Part shown: piece after piece, positions 1 to 13,082 of the stretch | Layout of the letters: every line of letters begins with the position of its first letter | How positions within the stretch are numbered: the stretch's first letter is position 1 | DNA from: Cavia porcellus | Lineage: Eukaryota > Chordata > Mammalia > Rodentia > Caviidae | Length of the DNA: 64,000 nucleotides | Assembly (NCBI RefSeq): GCF_034190915.1 | Contig: NW_026947491.1 | Span: 23,066,101-23,130,100, forward strand | Direction: 5' to 3' | The notes under the pieces: generated by a model | The model's database searches: none | What the model saw: the letters and a program-made list of their open reading frames with translations, nothing else | What the model was told of the DNA's origin: nothing | Translations under genes and position numbers: made by a program

Positions 1-2093
1 ATGGCTGCCACAATGTCTTGTTTTCTCCAAAGTAGCTGTTCATACCATCATACAAAATAAAATCAAACAAAAAAGAATAAAACTATTACAACCAATGAAT
101 GAAAACATTATGAGACTTCAAATCAATATAGTGGGAAATCTTGATTACTGTAAAATCTTATGTACACTTACCTTTTCTTGCACTAGGGAGACTATATGGT
201 ATTTACACATGTGCGTTTGATTTATTTCACTTATGAGTATGGTCTCAAGTTGCATTCATTTACTTATAAATATCTCAATGTGATCATTCTTTAGAGCTGG
301 GTACTACTCCAGTGCATAAAAATACCACATCTTTTTTATGCATTCCTCAGTTGATGGACACTTTGGTTGTTTCCAAGATCTGGCTATTACAAATTGTGTT
401 ACTATAAACATGGGAGTACATACATCACTGTAGTATGATGTTTTCAGTTCTTCTGGGAATAGGTCCAGAAGTGGAATAGCTGGTCAAATGGCATTTCCAA
501 TCTCAGCTTTTTGAGGAACCTCCAGACTGACCTCCACAGTAGTTGCACCAGTCTGCACTTCCACCAACAGGGCAGAAGAGTTCCTTTTCCCACACAGTCT
601 CTACAGCATTTGTCGTTGATAGTTTTCTTTATCCTGGCCAATGTTTCTGTAGTGAGATGGAATCTCAGTGTGGTTTTAATTTGCATTTCTCTAATGACTA
701 ATGATGCTAACCCTTTTTTCATGTATTTATTTGTCATTTGTATTTCTTCATCTGGGAACTGTATGTTCATCTCAGATGCCCATTTTTGGGTTGGGTCTTT
801 GAGTTTCGGGGTTCTGAATTTTAAAAATTCTTTAAATGTTCTAGACAGCGGTCCTTTGTCTGAGGGACAGTTCACTAAGAGTTTTTTCCTCAATTTGTGG
901 GTTTTTATCCTATGCTCGAGATTTATTTTCATATGCAGAAATTCTTTAATAAAACATGATTCCAGTTATTGATTCTGGGAAATATTTTGTATGCAGTTTG
1001 ATTCGTGTTCATTAATTGTCTACCTACCCCTATGTCTTCAAGATTTCTACTAATTTGTCTTCCAACAGATTTAGTGTTTCTGTTTTAATATTTAGATCAT
1101 TGATCCATTGAGACTTTAGTTTAGTACATGGTGGTAGGCATGGGTCTAGTTTTAGTTTTCGGCATATGAAAAGCCAATTTTTCCAGTACGATTTATTGAA
1201 GAGACATTATTTCTTCCAGTGGATATGTTTGGTCCCTTCATCAAAGATAAGTGACTGAGTGTGTTTGCATTTGTAGTTGTATTGTATTGTATTTGTAGTT
1301 TGCATTTGTATCATTTAATCTATTCCATTGATCTTCAGATCTGTTTTTATTCCAGTAGCATGTTGATTTTATTACAATAGCTTTGTAGTATAATTCAAGC
1401 CAGGGATTGTGATGTCTCCTGTCTTGTCTTTGTTGCTTAGAATTGCCTTTTGCTATTCTAGGTCTCTTCTGGTTCCAGATGAATTTTAGGAGATTTCTCT
1501 AGATCTATGAGGTACGCTAGTGGTATTTTGATTGGGATTGTATTAAAACTCTATAACAATTTTTGGAGAATGGCCATTTTCACAATGTTTGTTTTTCCTA
1601 CCCATGAACAAGGGATATCTTTCCACTTTCTGAGGTTCTCTTTGGTTTCTTTTTCGGGGTATTATAATTTCCCTGAATAGATCTTTTATTTCTTTTGTTA
1701 GATTGATTCCTAAGTATTTTATTTTTTGGATGTTATTGTGATGGGTGTGGCTTCTCTTATTTCTCTCTCAGTGATTTTGTTTTTAGTGTATAGGAATGGT
1801 ATTGATTTTTGGGTGTTGACTTTGTATCCAGCTACATTACTGAATTTATTTATTATGCATAGGAGTCTTTCAATGGAGTTTTGCAGATCTTCTATGTAGA
1901 GTATCATGTCATCTGCAAATAATGATAATTTAACTTCCTCTTTTTCTGTCCTTGCTATTTTTATTTCTCTTTCTTGTCTAATTGCTTTGCTAGTATTTCC
2001 AGCACTATGTTGAATAGCAGTACTGGTAAGGGACATCCTTATCTTGTGCCTGATTTTAGGGTAAAGGCTTTCAGTTTTGGGCCATTTAATATG
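1..2093 (-). mobile_element. 5'-truncated L1, 3' UTR plus C-terminal half of ORF2
   Basis: Read on the minus strand this is the distal half of L1 ORF2 followed by the start of its 3' UTR, which runs off the left edge. The longest open stretch (2180 to 1719) contains the reverse-transcriptase motif FADD in the context LFADDMILYIED. The zinc-knuckle C-terminal part follows near 930-450, where the frame is broken. Similarity to the full-length L1 at 14,311-21,024 begins at the position matching about 17,955 there. The copy is dead, with many frame breaks. It ends abruptly near 2,093, where a plus-strand L1 begins head to head. Confidence 0.85.
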
Positions 2094-2097
2094 AGTT

Positions 2098-3306
2098 ATA
2101 ACCATTAATGTAAATGGCATCAATGCACCAATTAAAAGAAACAGACTGGCAGAATGGATCAAGAAACAACATGCAACCATATGCTGTTTACAAGAAACCC
2201 ATCTAACCCAAAAGGATGCTCACAGACTGAAAGTCAAAGGGTGGAAAACAATACTTCATGCAACAGGAAACCCCCCACAAAAAACAGCAAGGGTAGCTAT
2301 TCTGTATGCAGACAATGTAAATTTCAAACCAAGAAAGATTAGAAGAGATAAAGAAGGTCATTACATACTGGTTAAGGGAAAACTTCAAGAGGAAGACATA
2401 ACAATCTTAACTACATATATGCAAAAAATTCCAGAGCATCCAGTTATATAAAAGCAAGTGTTAATAGAAATGAAAAACAAAATTAGCAGTAACACAATTA
2501 TAACAGGAGACCTAAACACACCATTGACAACAAGGGACAGATCAGACAGAAAATCAGCAAACAAAAAACAGAATGGAATATCACCTATGAACAAATGAAC
2601 TTGATAGACATATACAGAATGTTCCATCCAACATCAGAATACACATTCTTCTCAGCAGTGCATGAGACATTCTCTAAAACAGACCATATACTAGACCTCA
2701 GAACATATTTAAATAAATGCACAAGAGTTGAATTTATCCCATGCATGTTATCGGATCATAGTGCCATGAAACTAGAAATTAATGATAAAAGATACTGTAA
2801 AATTCCCATAAACACATGGAAACGGAATAACACACTCTTGAGTAATCAATGTGTAACAAGGGAAATTAAGGAAGAAACTAAACAATACCTACCAGCAAAT
2901 GAAAATACAAACACAATTTACCAGAATCGGTGGGATGCAATGAAAATGGTCCTCAGAGGAAAATTTATTGCACTGAGTTGCCACTTCAGGAAACAACCTG
3001 AACAAATACAAATAAACAACCCAATGTTAAACCTCAAACATCTAGAAAAAGAAGGGTGAGTCAAGCCCAAAATCAAAAGAAGGGATGAAATTATAAAAAT
3101 CAGAGCAGAAATTATTGTAATAGAGACTAAGAAAACAATACAAAGAATCAATGAATCAAAGATTTGGTTCTTTGAAAGAATAAGTAAAATTGATAAGCCC
3201 CTAGCCAATCTTATTTAAAAAATGGAAGAAAAAGCTCAAATTCATGCAATAAGAAATGAAAAAGGCAAAATCACTAAAGGCTATTTCTGTAGAAATACAG
3301 AAGATC
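2098..3306 (+). mobile_element. L1 ORF2 5' half (first part of a split L1)
   Basis: Plus-strand L1 matching about 16,058-17,265 of the full-length copy, so it covers the endonuclease region and the stretch up to the RT domain. The longest open part is 2595-3059. The start lacks ORF1 and the 5' UTR, so the element is 5'-truncated. It stops at the sequence CAGAAGATC (3298-3306), where an ORF1-only element is inserted; the same L1 resumes at 6486. Confidence 0.85.
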
Positions 3307-3885
3307 GACTTCAGGAAGAACACAGCAGATAGATAGCAGCAGCTACAGAGGCTCTCTGAGATACCTTGCTTAGAATCCAGGAATGCTGCAGTACGAGGAG
3401 TCCTAAGCAAGGGGAGATACATCCTGCCAACCCAGGAATGAACTAAGCTAAGAGAAACCAACTGGAAATCCAATCCTGGTGCTATAACAGGAACAGATAA
3501 AATCTCAGTACAGAAGCTAGAACCCGCACCACTGGAAGATGCGATTTGAATTTCCTGCTGCCGCTGCTGCATTCAAATCTGCAGGGCATGGAGAGAGATG
3601 CACAAAAGCTCTGAGAGCAGGAATCTGCAAACGGAGTTGAGAGCAGGACTAGCAGGGAGCCCTACATTGACTTGCAGGGAGTGAGTGGAACAGGGACCTT
3701 TTCATAGAGTAGGAGGCTCCAGCAAATGACATACTGGGACCTGGCAGACTTTCCGGAACAGGGCACTGCAGTGGTTTCAGTTACATATTCCCCTCTCAAG
3801 CGGGATTGGTGGGGAGTGCCTGGTCTGCGTGACAATGCTGACTAAGACCCAGTAGGCTAGCCCAAACCAGGTCCCAGTGCCTGGA

Positions 3886-3900
3886 GGTGCACCCTAGTGG
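3886..3900 (-). promoter_or_regulatory. CTCF-core-like word in the 5' UTR of A1
   Basis: Reverse complement of CCACTAGGGTGCACC, at the position equivalent to the word in copy A2. It would face the opposite way to the one at 34,995. Binding is inferred only. Confidence 0.35.
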
Positions 3901-4062
3901 TGAAGCCTTTGGTAGGTTGACCCGGAGGGGCAGGCCCAGCAGAGGCTGCCCAGGTCTGTGTCTCCCTAGTACACTGCAGTGGGCGGTAATACATAGCCGG
4001 TGCAATTCAAACAAATTGTAACTAAAAAAGAAAAAAAAATTGGGCCTCCTACATTCGCTTGT

Positions 4063-5200
4063 ATGGAAGGAACAAAAAATATGGGAAGAGGAAGCAAGAA
4101 GAAAGGGTCCTCAATCCCCAATCCTGAGAACACTGATCCAAGAAAGGGAAATGCAAAGGAAGACAGAAAAAATGCAATATCAGACACAGCACAAATAGAC
4201 ATAAAGTGATATCTTCAGAGCCTCATAGACGAGTTTAAAAATGAAGTATTTAATGAAATAAAGCAAGATAAAAGTAGAATAGTTAGAGAAATGCTAAGCA
4301 CCGCCCAAGAAAAAACAGATGGTGGAATGGAAGAACAGAAAAAAAGGGGAGAATTGTTTGATGGAGAAAATAGAGAAAACATAGAATACGTGAAGCAAAT
4401 ACAAAGAGATTACCAGGAAACTAAAAACTCTATTGAAAACTGGCATAACAGCTTGAAAGAAACTAAGGATAGATTATCTGAATTGGAGAGCAGACTTGTA
4501 ATATGGGAGCATGAAATGAAAAACTTAAAAATAACAAGAAAACAAACAGCAATAATACAAAGGCTAGAAGATGATAAGAGGATCTATAACCTAAGAATTA
4601 AGAACAAAAAAGAAGTAGGAACACAAACAAATGGACTACAAAAGCTATTCACAGAAATAATTCAAAAGAATTTTACTAATTTAGCAAAAGGTAAAGATAC
4701 TCAGATGAATGAGGCATACCGGACCCCAGCTACCTACAACCCAAACAGAACTACACCCAGGCATATAATAATCAAAATTCCAGAAATCCAATATAAGAAC
4801 AGAATACTAAAAGCCATCAGAGACAAGAAACAGATCACTTACAAAGGAACACCCACCCAAATTACAGCAGACTTCTCGGCACAAACTATCAAATCATGAA
4901 GAGCATGGGGGGAAAGCTTTGAAAGATAACAACCTCCAGCCAAGATTGATATATCCTGCACAACTGTCCCTAGAAATTGATGGAAAAACAAGGCATTTCC
5001 AGGATAAAGAGGAACTAGGGGAATTTGCAACCACCAATTCAACTCTACAGAGAATACTGCAGGATATTCTAAAAAAGGAAAATATCAAGACTTCAGAAAC
5101 AGTGGCAGAGAGGCCACAATGAGTGCAGCAGAAAGTGAAATGAAGAAGACAAACTGACAACAAATGATCAGAAAAGATCTCAACAGAAATGAGGCAGAGA
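4063..5200 (+). pseudogene. ORF1p-like gene of the ORF1-only LINE (broken)
   Basis: The frame opens at ATG 4063 (MEGTKNMGRG...). An in-frame stop lies near 4207 and reading resumes at 4291-4899. The middle is a lysine- and glutamate-rich stretch expected to form a coiled coil. It is followed by the L1 ORF1p-type RRM/C-terminal domain signature YRTPATYNPNRTTPRHIIIK and the run KKQITYKGTP. Another stop follows near 4897, and the C-terminus continues in a shifted frame (4919-5122). LINE ORF1 proteins are trimeric nucleic-acid-binding chaperones that coat element RNA. This copy cannot make a full protein. Confidence 0.75.
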
Positions 5201-6485
5201 AGATTGGATGGTAGGAACAACTATTTTGGAGAAAACAAGACATCATAATAGCTAGTGCTGATTTAATATCATCTTGCTTTGAAGTCCCATCAAGCTTTTA
5301 TTCTTCTGTCTCCATTGGTCTTAACAGGAAGAAGAACAGAGTCAGAGTCTGTATCTTACTGGATTTTACTATATGTGATAATATAAGCAAAAACTTTTAT
5401 AGACAAGGAGATTATACAGAAACCATTGTTCATTTTCTGATAGTTGGTTCTAAATACCCTGTAATACTGTCATTCTTTTCAGTGGTTTTACATTGTCTTG
5501 ATATGTTAGGTGCTACAGCATATGAAGTTATACTCAAAGATTTCAAGGAAAGATACACTATGGTAACTATTTTTATGTCGGGATGTCTTGTGGTGAAACA
5601 CTATTTAGCTTAAATAGTTATGCTTTGACCTGCGCTGTTTTGTTTTGTTATGCTCTCTTTTATCTCAGTCTCTTTTTAAAAAATTATTTATTTTTTATTT
5701 TTCTTTTTAAAAAATAGCAGTATACATTATAGTAACCCACTTTGATTTCCTATTAACTTGATTTGAAACCCTGTATAGCCCTCACCATCTTGCTTTGACT
5801 GATTTTCCTCTATTCTGCTTGCTTGATAGTACCAAGTTTGAAAGTATAGGCAACAACTGTAAAGACAATAAGATGCATTATGATTCCCATTCCGGTTGAC
5901 TATTATCTTCTTTTAAAGTCCTGTAATGTCTCCAATGTTTTGGTTTTATTTTTTACTGCTTTGTTCAATTTTATGATAACTAATGATATAGGCAATTCTT
6001 TTTAATATAGCAAGAGGTAGTATGGTAAACATTGTTGATCACCCAGTACTTTGTTTTTACATTATCTAATATGTTCATCCTTTCGATTTGACTGACTCTG
6101 TTCTGTTATGTCGCGTCTGGTTTTACTGTCTTCAAACAAAAGTAATAAGAACTGTGGGAGTAATAAAACCCAAAATGTGTAATTGTCATTGTACAAAAGA
6201 AAGGAAAAGAAAGTGCTCTCAAGAATATAACCGCATATATATTTAAGTGTATAAGATAGATAACCATATTACTGAGTTTTGTTGGATCATTGAACAAAAC
6301 TGTTTCCAGTCTCACTGTTCAAAAGTCCACTTTATGTGCTTTAATTTTGTAACTTGAACAACTATTTCTAAGGTAACAATGTGTAATCTATTAACTAGTC
6401 ATTTCCTACTGTTTTTGTTTTCTGAAATTCTGTGTAACTTGTACCCTATTTCTGCTTTTTTCTTTTTCTCCATAATAAAAAAAAT

Positions 6486-9400
6486 CAGAAGATCATCAAT
6501 GCCTTTTGGAATCCTCTCCTCTCATAGGTTTGATAATACAGAAGAGACTGACAGATTTCTAGAAACATATGAAGTACCAAAGCTGGGTTAAGAAGACATA
6601 AAACTGGTGAATAATTCAATTTCTATTAATGAAATTGAAAATGTAATTAAGTCCTTACCTACAAAGAAGAGCCCAGGCCCAGATGGATTCACTGTGGAAC
6701 TGTACAAGTATCACAAAGAAGACTTAATCCCCACACTCCTCAAACTCTTCAATTAAATTGAGAGGGAAACAATCCTTCCTAAGTCATTCCTGGAAGCAAA
6801 TATTGCTTTCATACCAAAACCTGAGAATGACCCAACTAAAAAAGAGAAAAATAGGCCAGTCAACCTAATGAACACAGATGCAAAAATCCTCAATAAAATA
6901 TTGGCAAATAGGATGTAGCAAATCATCAAGAAGATTATACACCATGACCAAGTGGGATTCATCTCAGGCATGCAGGGATGGTTCAGCATACATAAATAAA
7001 TAAATGTAATCCACCATATCAATAAAGCCAAAAGTAAGAATCACATTATCATTTCTATAGATGCAGAAAAAGCTTTTGATAAGATCTAACCACTTTTATG
7101 ATAAGAACCTTACAAATATTGGAATAGGTGGTCTTTAACCTAATATGATAAAGGCCGTCTTTGACAAACCAATTACCAGTATCATACTAAATGGCCAAAA
7201 ACTGAAGGCCTTTACCTTAAAATCAGGCACAAGACCAGGATGTCCCTTATCACTGCTCCTACTTAATACAGTACTGGATATACTAGACAGAGCAATTAGA
7301 CAAGAGAGAGAAATAAAAGGGGAAAAGATAGGAAAGAAGGAGTTAAATTATCACTATTTGCAGATGATATGGTACTGTACATAGAAGACCCCCAAAAGTC
7401 CATTGAAAGACTCCTAGATATAATAAATAAATTCAGCTGGAGGCAAAATCAGTGCTCAAAAATCAATAGCATTTCTGTAAAATAACAACAAAATCACAGA
7501 GAGAGAAATAAGCGAAGCCACACCCTTCCCACTAGCAAACAAATAAAATGAAATATTTAGGAATTATTCTCATGAAAGAAGTGAAAGATCTATATAGGGA
7601 AAATTACAATACACTGAAAAAAGAAATTGAAGAGAATCTCAGCAAATCAAAAGACATCCCTTGCTCATGAATAGGAAGAATAAATGTTGGGAAAACGGCC
7701 ATTCTCCCAAAACTATTATACATATTCAACGCTATTCCAATAAGAATACCATCAACATACCTCATAGATCTCGAGAAATCAATCCTAAAATTCATCTGGA
7801 ATCAGAAGAGACCTAGAATAGTAAAGGCAGTTCTAAGCAGCAAAGGCAAGGCAGGAGGCATCACAATCCCTGGCCTGATGTTATACTACAAAACAACTGT
7901 AGTAAAATCAACATGGCATTGGAATCAAAACAGAACCAAAAATCAATGGAATAGATTAGAAGATACAACCACAACTACAAACACACTGAACCACCTTATC
8001 TTTGATAAAGGAGCCAAACAGATTCACTGGAAGAAGGACAGTCTCTTTAATAAATGTTGGAAAAACTGGCTCTCCATATACCGAAAATGAAGACTAGAAC
8101 CATGCCTATCACCATATACTAAATTAAAATCTAAATGGATACTTAGATTTTAATCCAAGGTCTGAATATTCAAACAGGAACACTAAATATTTTGAAAGAT
8201 CAAGTGGGTAAAAACCTTGAAGAGATAGGGGTAGGTAGGGAATGCACGAACAGGAATCAAACTGCACGGGAAATACTTCCCAGAATCAGTAACTGGGATC
8301 ATGTCTTTTTAAAAAATTTCTGCACGTCAGAAGAAATGTCTAGCCTAGTGAAAAGAAAACCCACAAACTTGGAAACAATCTTAGTGAACTGTCCCTCAGA
8401 CAAAGGACTTCTGTCTAAAACATATAAAGAATTTAAAAAAATCCTACCCCCAAATACAAGGATCCAATCCAAAAATGGGCATCTGAGATGAATACACAAT
8501 TCTCAGATGAAGACATTCAAATGGTAAATAAATACATGAAAAAATGATTAGCATCATTACTCATTAGAGAAATGCAAGTTAAAACCACACTGAGATTCCA
8601 TCTCACCTCAGAAAGAATGGCCAGGATCAAGAAAATTACCAACAACAAATGCCAGAGAGCCCGTGGGGGAAAAGGAACTCTCCTGCACTGCTAGTGGGAA
8701 TGTAGACTGGTGCAACCATTGTGGCAGTTATTCTGGAGATTTCTCAGAAAGCTGGCATTGGAAGTCCCACTTGTTCCAGCTATTCCACTTCTGGGCACAT
8801 TCCCAGAAGAAATGAAAACATCATGCCATAATGATATAAATGCACCCATATTTATAGTAGCACAATTTGTAATAGCCAGATCTTGGAAACTATCTAAGTG
8901 TCCATCAACTGAGGAATGGATAAAAATGTTGTGGTATTTTTATGCAATGGAGTACTACTCAACTATAAAGAATGATAACATTGAGGTTTTATAAATAAAT
9001 GGAAGCAGCTTGAGACCATACACATAAGTGAAATAGATCAAACTCCCATGTATAAATACCAAATAGTTTCCCTATTGTAATAAATGGTAAGAACACATAA
9101 AAGTATGTGGTAATCATGATTCCCCAATATATTGCTTTGAAGCCTTATAATGTTTTCATTCATTAAGTGGAATGGTTTTATTCTGGGTTGTTTGATTTTA
9201 TTGTCTGTGATGGTTGGACATTTGTTTTGAAGAAAACAAGACATTATAATAACTAGTGATGATTTAATATCATCTTGTTTTGAAGTCCCACTAAGATTTT
9301 GTTCTTCTGTCTCCATCAGTCTTATCATGTTATATCTTATTGGATTTTATTATATGTGATAGTGTAAACAAAATTTTTTATAGACAAGGAGATAATATAG

Positions 9401-9640
9401 TAATCAGTGTTCATTTTCTGTTTGTTGGTTCTGAATATCCTGTAATACTTTCATTCTCTTGACAGTTTTAAACTGTCTTTTTACATTTGATACTATAGTA
9501 TATCAAAGTATACTCAAATATTTCAAGGAAAGAGACACTATGGTAGCTACTGTTACATCATATTGTCTTATATTGAAACACTATGTTGCTTTAATTGTTC
9601 TGTTCTGACTTGTGTTGTTATGTCCTCTTTTATCTTAACA
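6486..9640 (+). mobile_element. L1 ORF2 3' half and 3' UTR (second part of the split L1)
   Basis: Continuation of the L1 interrupted at 3306, matching the full-length copy from about 17,262 to its 3' UTR. It includes the RT region (about 6,600-7,400, with a frameshift through the FADD motif near 7,350) and the cysteine-rich C-terminus (about 8,640-8,720). The 3' UTR runs from about 9,050 to 9,640. Only short open pieces remain (7145-7384, 7878-8090, 8192-8491, 8710-8994). It meets the 3' end of a minus-strand element near 9,640. Confidence 0.85.
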
Positions 9641-12600
9641 TTTAAAAAAAGAAGAAACACAGATTTAAAAGCAAGTCCACTGGAGATCTTCACTGTCTAT
9701 CTTATTGTCTCTAATTTTCTTCCAAACAGTTGTCCCCATCTTCACACACATTGAATACATACTGAACATTATAGAACTAATCTAATCATAACAGGATGAT
9801 GAAGGCTTTTTAGGTCTTCAAATGCTGACATTGGGGAAGTCAATAATGACTGCCATAATGCCTCTCATTCTCTTCAAAGTAGCTGTCTTTATGTATGCTG
9901 AAATTGAACATAAGAGACTAGACCAATATCCCTCTGAACAGTAAATAACAGTATTGCTAGATTTTATATCATAATGTTACAGAGTTAGCACTGGATATCT
10001 TAGTGCCTCTTCTTCTTCAGAGTATCTGTTCATTACATTGTGCATTATATCATCTGTTCCCATAAACTGTTTAGAAATTCTCCCCAGGTGTGAATCTCTA
10101 CATGTACATCTATCCTTTCTGTATTTTAGGGAAAACAGATCAAAACAAGACAACAAAACAAATTCCTAGAAAAACATGAAATGAAAAAGACATAAAACCA
10201 CAATATTAGGTGATGTACAGTAGTTACTATTCTTTCTCTTGTTATTTTCAATAGAATTATCCACATCATCAGACATAATATAATTGAACATGGCATTACA
10301 TAGCTATTTTAATAAAAACACAACTTTGGAGACATTTTAGGACTTCAAAAGCAGTTAATAATCAAACCTGGATGGGTATCTTTTTACATCTTGTCATCTT
10401 CAGAGTAGTTGCTTCTACTCTTAGACTTCATACTATCAAGCATACCAAATTTGAATAAAATCAGTAAAGACAAAACAGTGGTCTAACAAGCCAGCTTCAA
10501 ATCATATCAGTCATAGTAAAACAATGTACATAAAACAGGGCTTCAGTTTAAGTTAATAGGAAATTAAGGATAGTTACCATGGTATAGCCTGCTATGTTTG
10601 GGATAGCTGTCTCTGCCCTCAAATCTAGTATGAGTAGACAGACCAGACCAAAATAAAATCAAACTAAACAGAGCCATAAGAATAATGAGGCTTTTAAACC
10701 CTGATACACTATTAACAATATCATCTACCTTCCTTTTTTAGGCAATTCCTCACCTTTCCGTTTCTCAGGATGCTTTGTATATTTTGGGTCCCATTAGCTC
10801 CTTTAGTTTTTAGATTAGGGAGTCAACCTATCTGAGTCAATCTATCTGAATGGCGCTGAAACTTTTTACCCCTGAGCTTGGTCTTGAGCTGTATTCCTTT
10901 ACTTACTAAAGCCACAAGGTTTTCCTTCTTCCAACTGTGTAGTTCTTCACTGCACAAAAGTGTCATAACTTTCCAAGCTATTTGCAGCTGCTGGATAAGT
11001 TGTCCCTATTTCTCTGTGGTTCCCTGTCACCTAGAGCATCATTTTCTCATCTTTGACTTTCAGTTTATTAACCCTGTTTCAGGTTGAGTTTATTTCCTTT
11101 TCAGAACATCTCGATGGGTCCTGCCTCCTAATCTACTCTGCCTGTGTTTCTTTTTGTTAGTGTATCAAGGCTATCTATATTAGAGATTATAGCCCACTTT
11201 CTCTGCCTCATCTCTGCTATTCTATTTTTCTGCTATTATTTGTCCACTTTTTTCCTTCATTCCACTGTCTGTCCTATTCATTGAGGTCTCTCTGCCACTG
11301 TTGTTGGAATCCTGGCATTTTTTCTATCTCTCTCTAGAATGTCCTTCAGTATTTTTTGTAGGGTTGGATTGGTGGCCATGAACTCCCACAGTGCCTTCTT
11401 GTCTTGGAAATTTCTTGTTTCTCCTTAATTTCTAGAGACAGTTTTTCAGGGTACATCAATCTGGGTCGGAGGTTATTTTCTTTCAGGCCTGGGATTATTT
11501 CCCCCCAGGCTCTTCTCAATTTGAAGGTTTGTGTTGATAAGTCTGTTGTTATTTTGATTTTTCCTTTGTAGGTGATCTGCTTCTTTTCTCTTGCTGCTTT
11601 TTCTCTTGGGGCAGATTTCTGGGATCTTGATTATTATATGTCTAGGTGTAGATCTGTTTTGGTTGTAGTTGGTTGGAATTCTGTATACTTCATTTGTCTG
11701 GGTATTATTTCTTTTTCCTGTGCTTGGGAATTTTTCCTTAATTATTTCTGTGAATAGTCTTTGTAATCCATTTGTGGTTACTCCTGCTTCTTTGCTCAGT
11801 TTTTTTATTCTTAAGTTATAGATCCTCTTGTCTTCTAGCCTTTGAATTGTTACTTCCTGGTTCCTTGTTATTTTTAATAGGTCTTTTCTTTCACAGTCAC
11901 ACACACAATCTCTCTTCAAGTTTTGAAAGGCTAACTTTAGTTTCTGTCAAGGTATTTTGCCAGCTTTCAATGGAGTTTTTAGTTTCCTGGTAATCTCTTT
12001 GAATCTGTTTCATATATTTTTGATTTTGTCTATATTCTTCACCAAAAGTTTCTCTTCTTTTTTCTGGATTCCTCCATTCTTCCATCTGTGTCTTCTTGAG
12101 AGGAGCTTAGCATTTCTTTTATTAAACTTTTTATATGTTGCCTCACTTGGATTAGAATTTCAGTTTTAAGTTCATCTATGAGGTCACTGAGGCATTTCTT
12201 TATATCTGCTGAAGTTGTGGCTAATATTGCATGGTTGCTGCACTGATTCTCTTCTGTATTTACCTCTCCTGGGCTTATTTTCCAAGGGTCAGTGGCTGGA
12301 AGTTTTTTCTTATTTCTATCTCTTGTCATGTTTCTGGCTCCTTTCAGACAGGTGTGTGGTGGAGGTCTCAGGTCCTCTCCAATATTGCTTATGTTTTTTC
12401 CAAAGCATGATGGCTGGGGGCTTGCTGCCATCTCCAGTTTTCTGTTATCTGAGGTGAATGCAGGGCGGATGCAGGCTGGCCCCTCTCCTCTGAGCCAGTC
12501 AACCAGCAAGTGCCTTCAGCAACTTAGCCTTTGCTTTGTGGATGTCACAGAGTCAGAACAGTTTCATCCTTGGCTATTTCATCCCAACCAGGGGCGTGAC

Positions 12601-13082
12601 TCAGCCAAGACTGATCCCATCAGTCCTCTCTGGACCAGGGGCAGCTGACTGACACCACTGCAGCCCCAGGCTCTGCCCCACTCCAAGATGTCTTCCAGGC
12701 TGGCCACACCCACCACGGGACCCAATTTCCAACACTCATGGAGAATTAATGCAGCTCTCCATCTTGGCTCTACTCCACACTGCACTGTGTTCCCCCCACC
12801 AAGGGCCCAGGACTCACCAATTCCTGTTACTGGTGGCCATGGCTTCAAAATGACCTTGAATCATCTGACTGTATGGCCTTCCCAGCACAGTGCAGGCCGA
12901 GTCTCAGTGAGCATGTCTGGCTTCAGCCCTCTACCTGTGTTTTTCCTTTTCCTTCAGTTTCCTCCTAGAGCCATGAGAATCTTTCTCCACTCATCCAGCC
13001 CTCTCCATGTTGTCAAATTCTGGCATCTGAGCTGTTTTTAACAGAGAGGCTCTCCACCCAGCTACCTAGCAAGCCCTCATCT
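9640..13082 (-). mobile_element. HAL1-like ORF1-only LINE, copy B1
   Basis: On the minus strand: a GC-rich 5' UTR (about 13,082-12,510), an ORF1-like coding region (12,509 to about 11,400, in shifting frames: 12509-12039, 12085-11897, 11919-11473), then a long non-coding 3' part reaching an A-rich end near 9,640. The ORF1 signature YRIPTNYNQNRSTPRHIIIK is visible. No ORF2 sequence is present. It is a different subfamily from copies A1 and A2, and its closest relative here is the copy at 56,590-59,695. Confidence 0.7.
11473..12509 (-). pseudogene. ORF1p-like gene of element B1 (frameshifted)
   Basis: Three overlapping open pieces on the minus strand together give an ORF1p-like order: a basic and serine-rich N-terminus, a coiled-coil-like stretch (SLIKEMLSSSQEDTDGRMEE), then the RRM/C-terminal region (11919-11473). 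Frame changes near 12,060 and 11,910 break the protein. Confidence 0.7.

Larger units (their letters stand above)
3307..6485 (+). mobile_element. HAL1-like ORF1-only LINE, copy A1
   Basis: An insertion of about 3.2 kb with a GC-rich 5' UTR (3307-4062), an ORF1-like reading frame (4063 to about 5200) and a 1.2-kb 3' UTR ending in an A-rich tail near 6,475. No endonuclease or RT sequence lies between ORF1 and the 3' UTR. Both sides carry CAGAAGATC (3298-3306 and 6486-6494), consistent with a target-site duplication inside the host L1. The 3' UTR is alignable with that of the autonomous L1s here, suggesting mobilisation by L1 proteins in trans. The minus-strand copy at 32,377-35,594 has the same ORF1-to-3' UTR junction. 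Confidence 0.8.
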
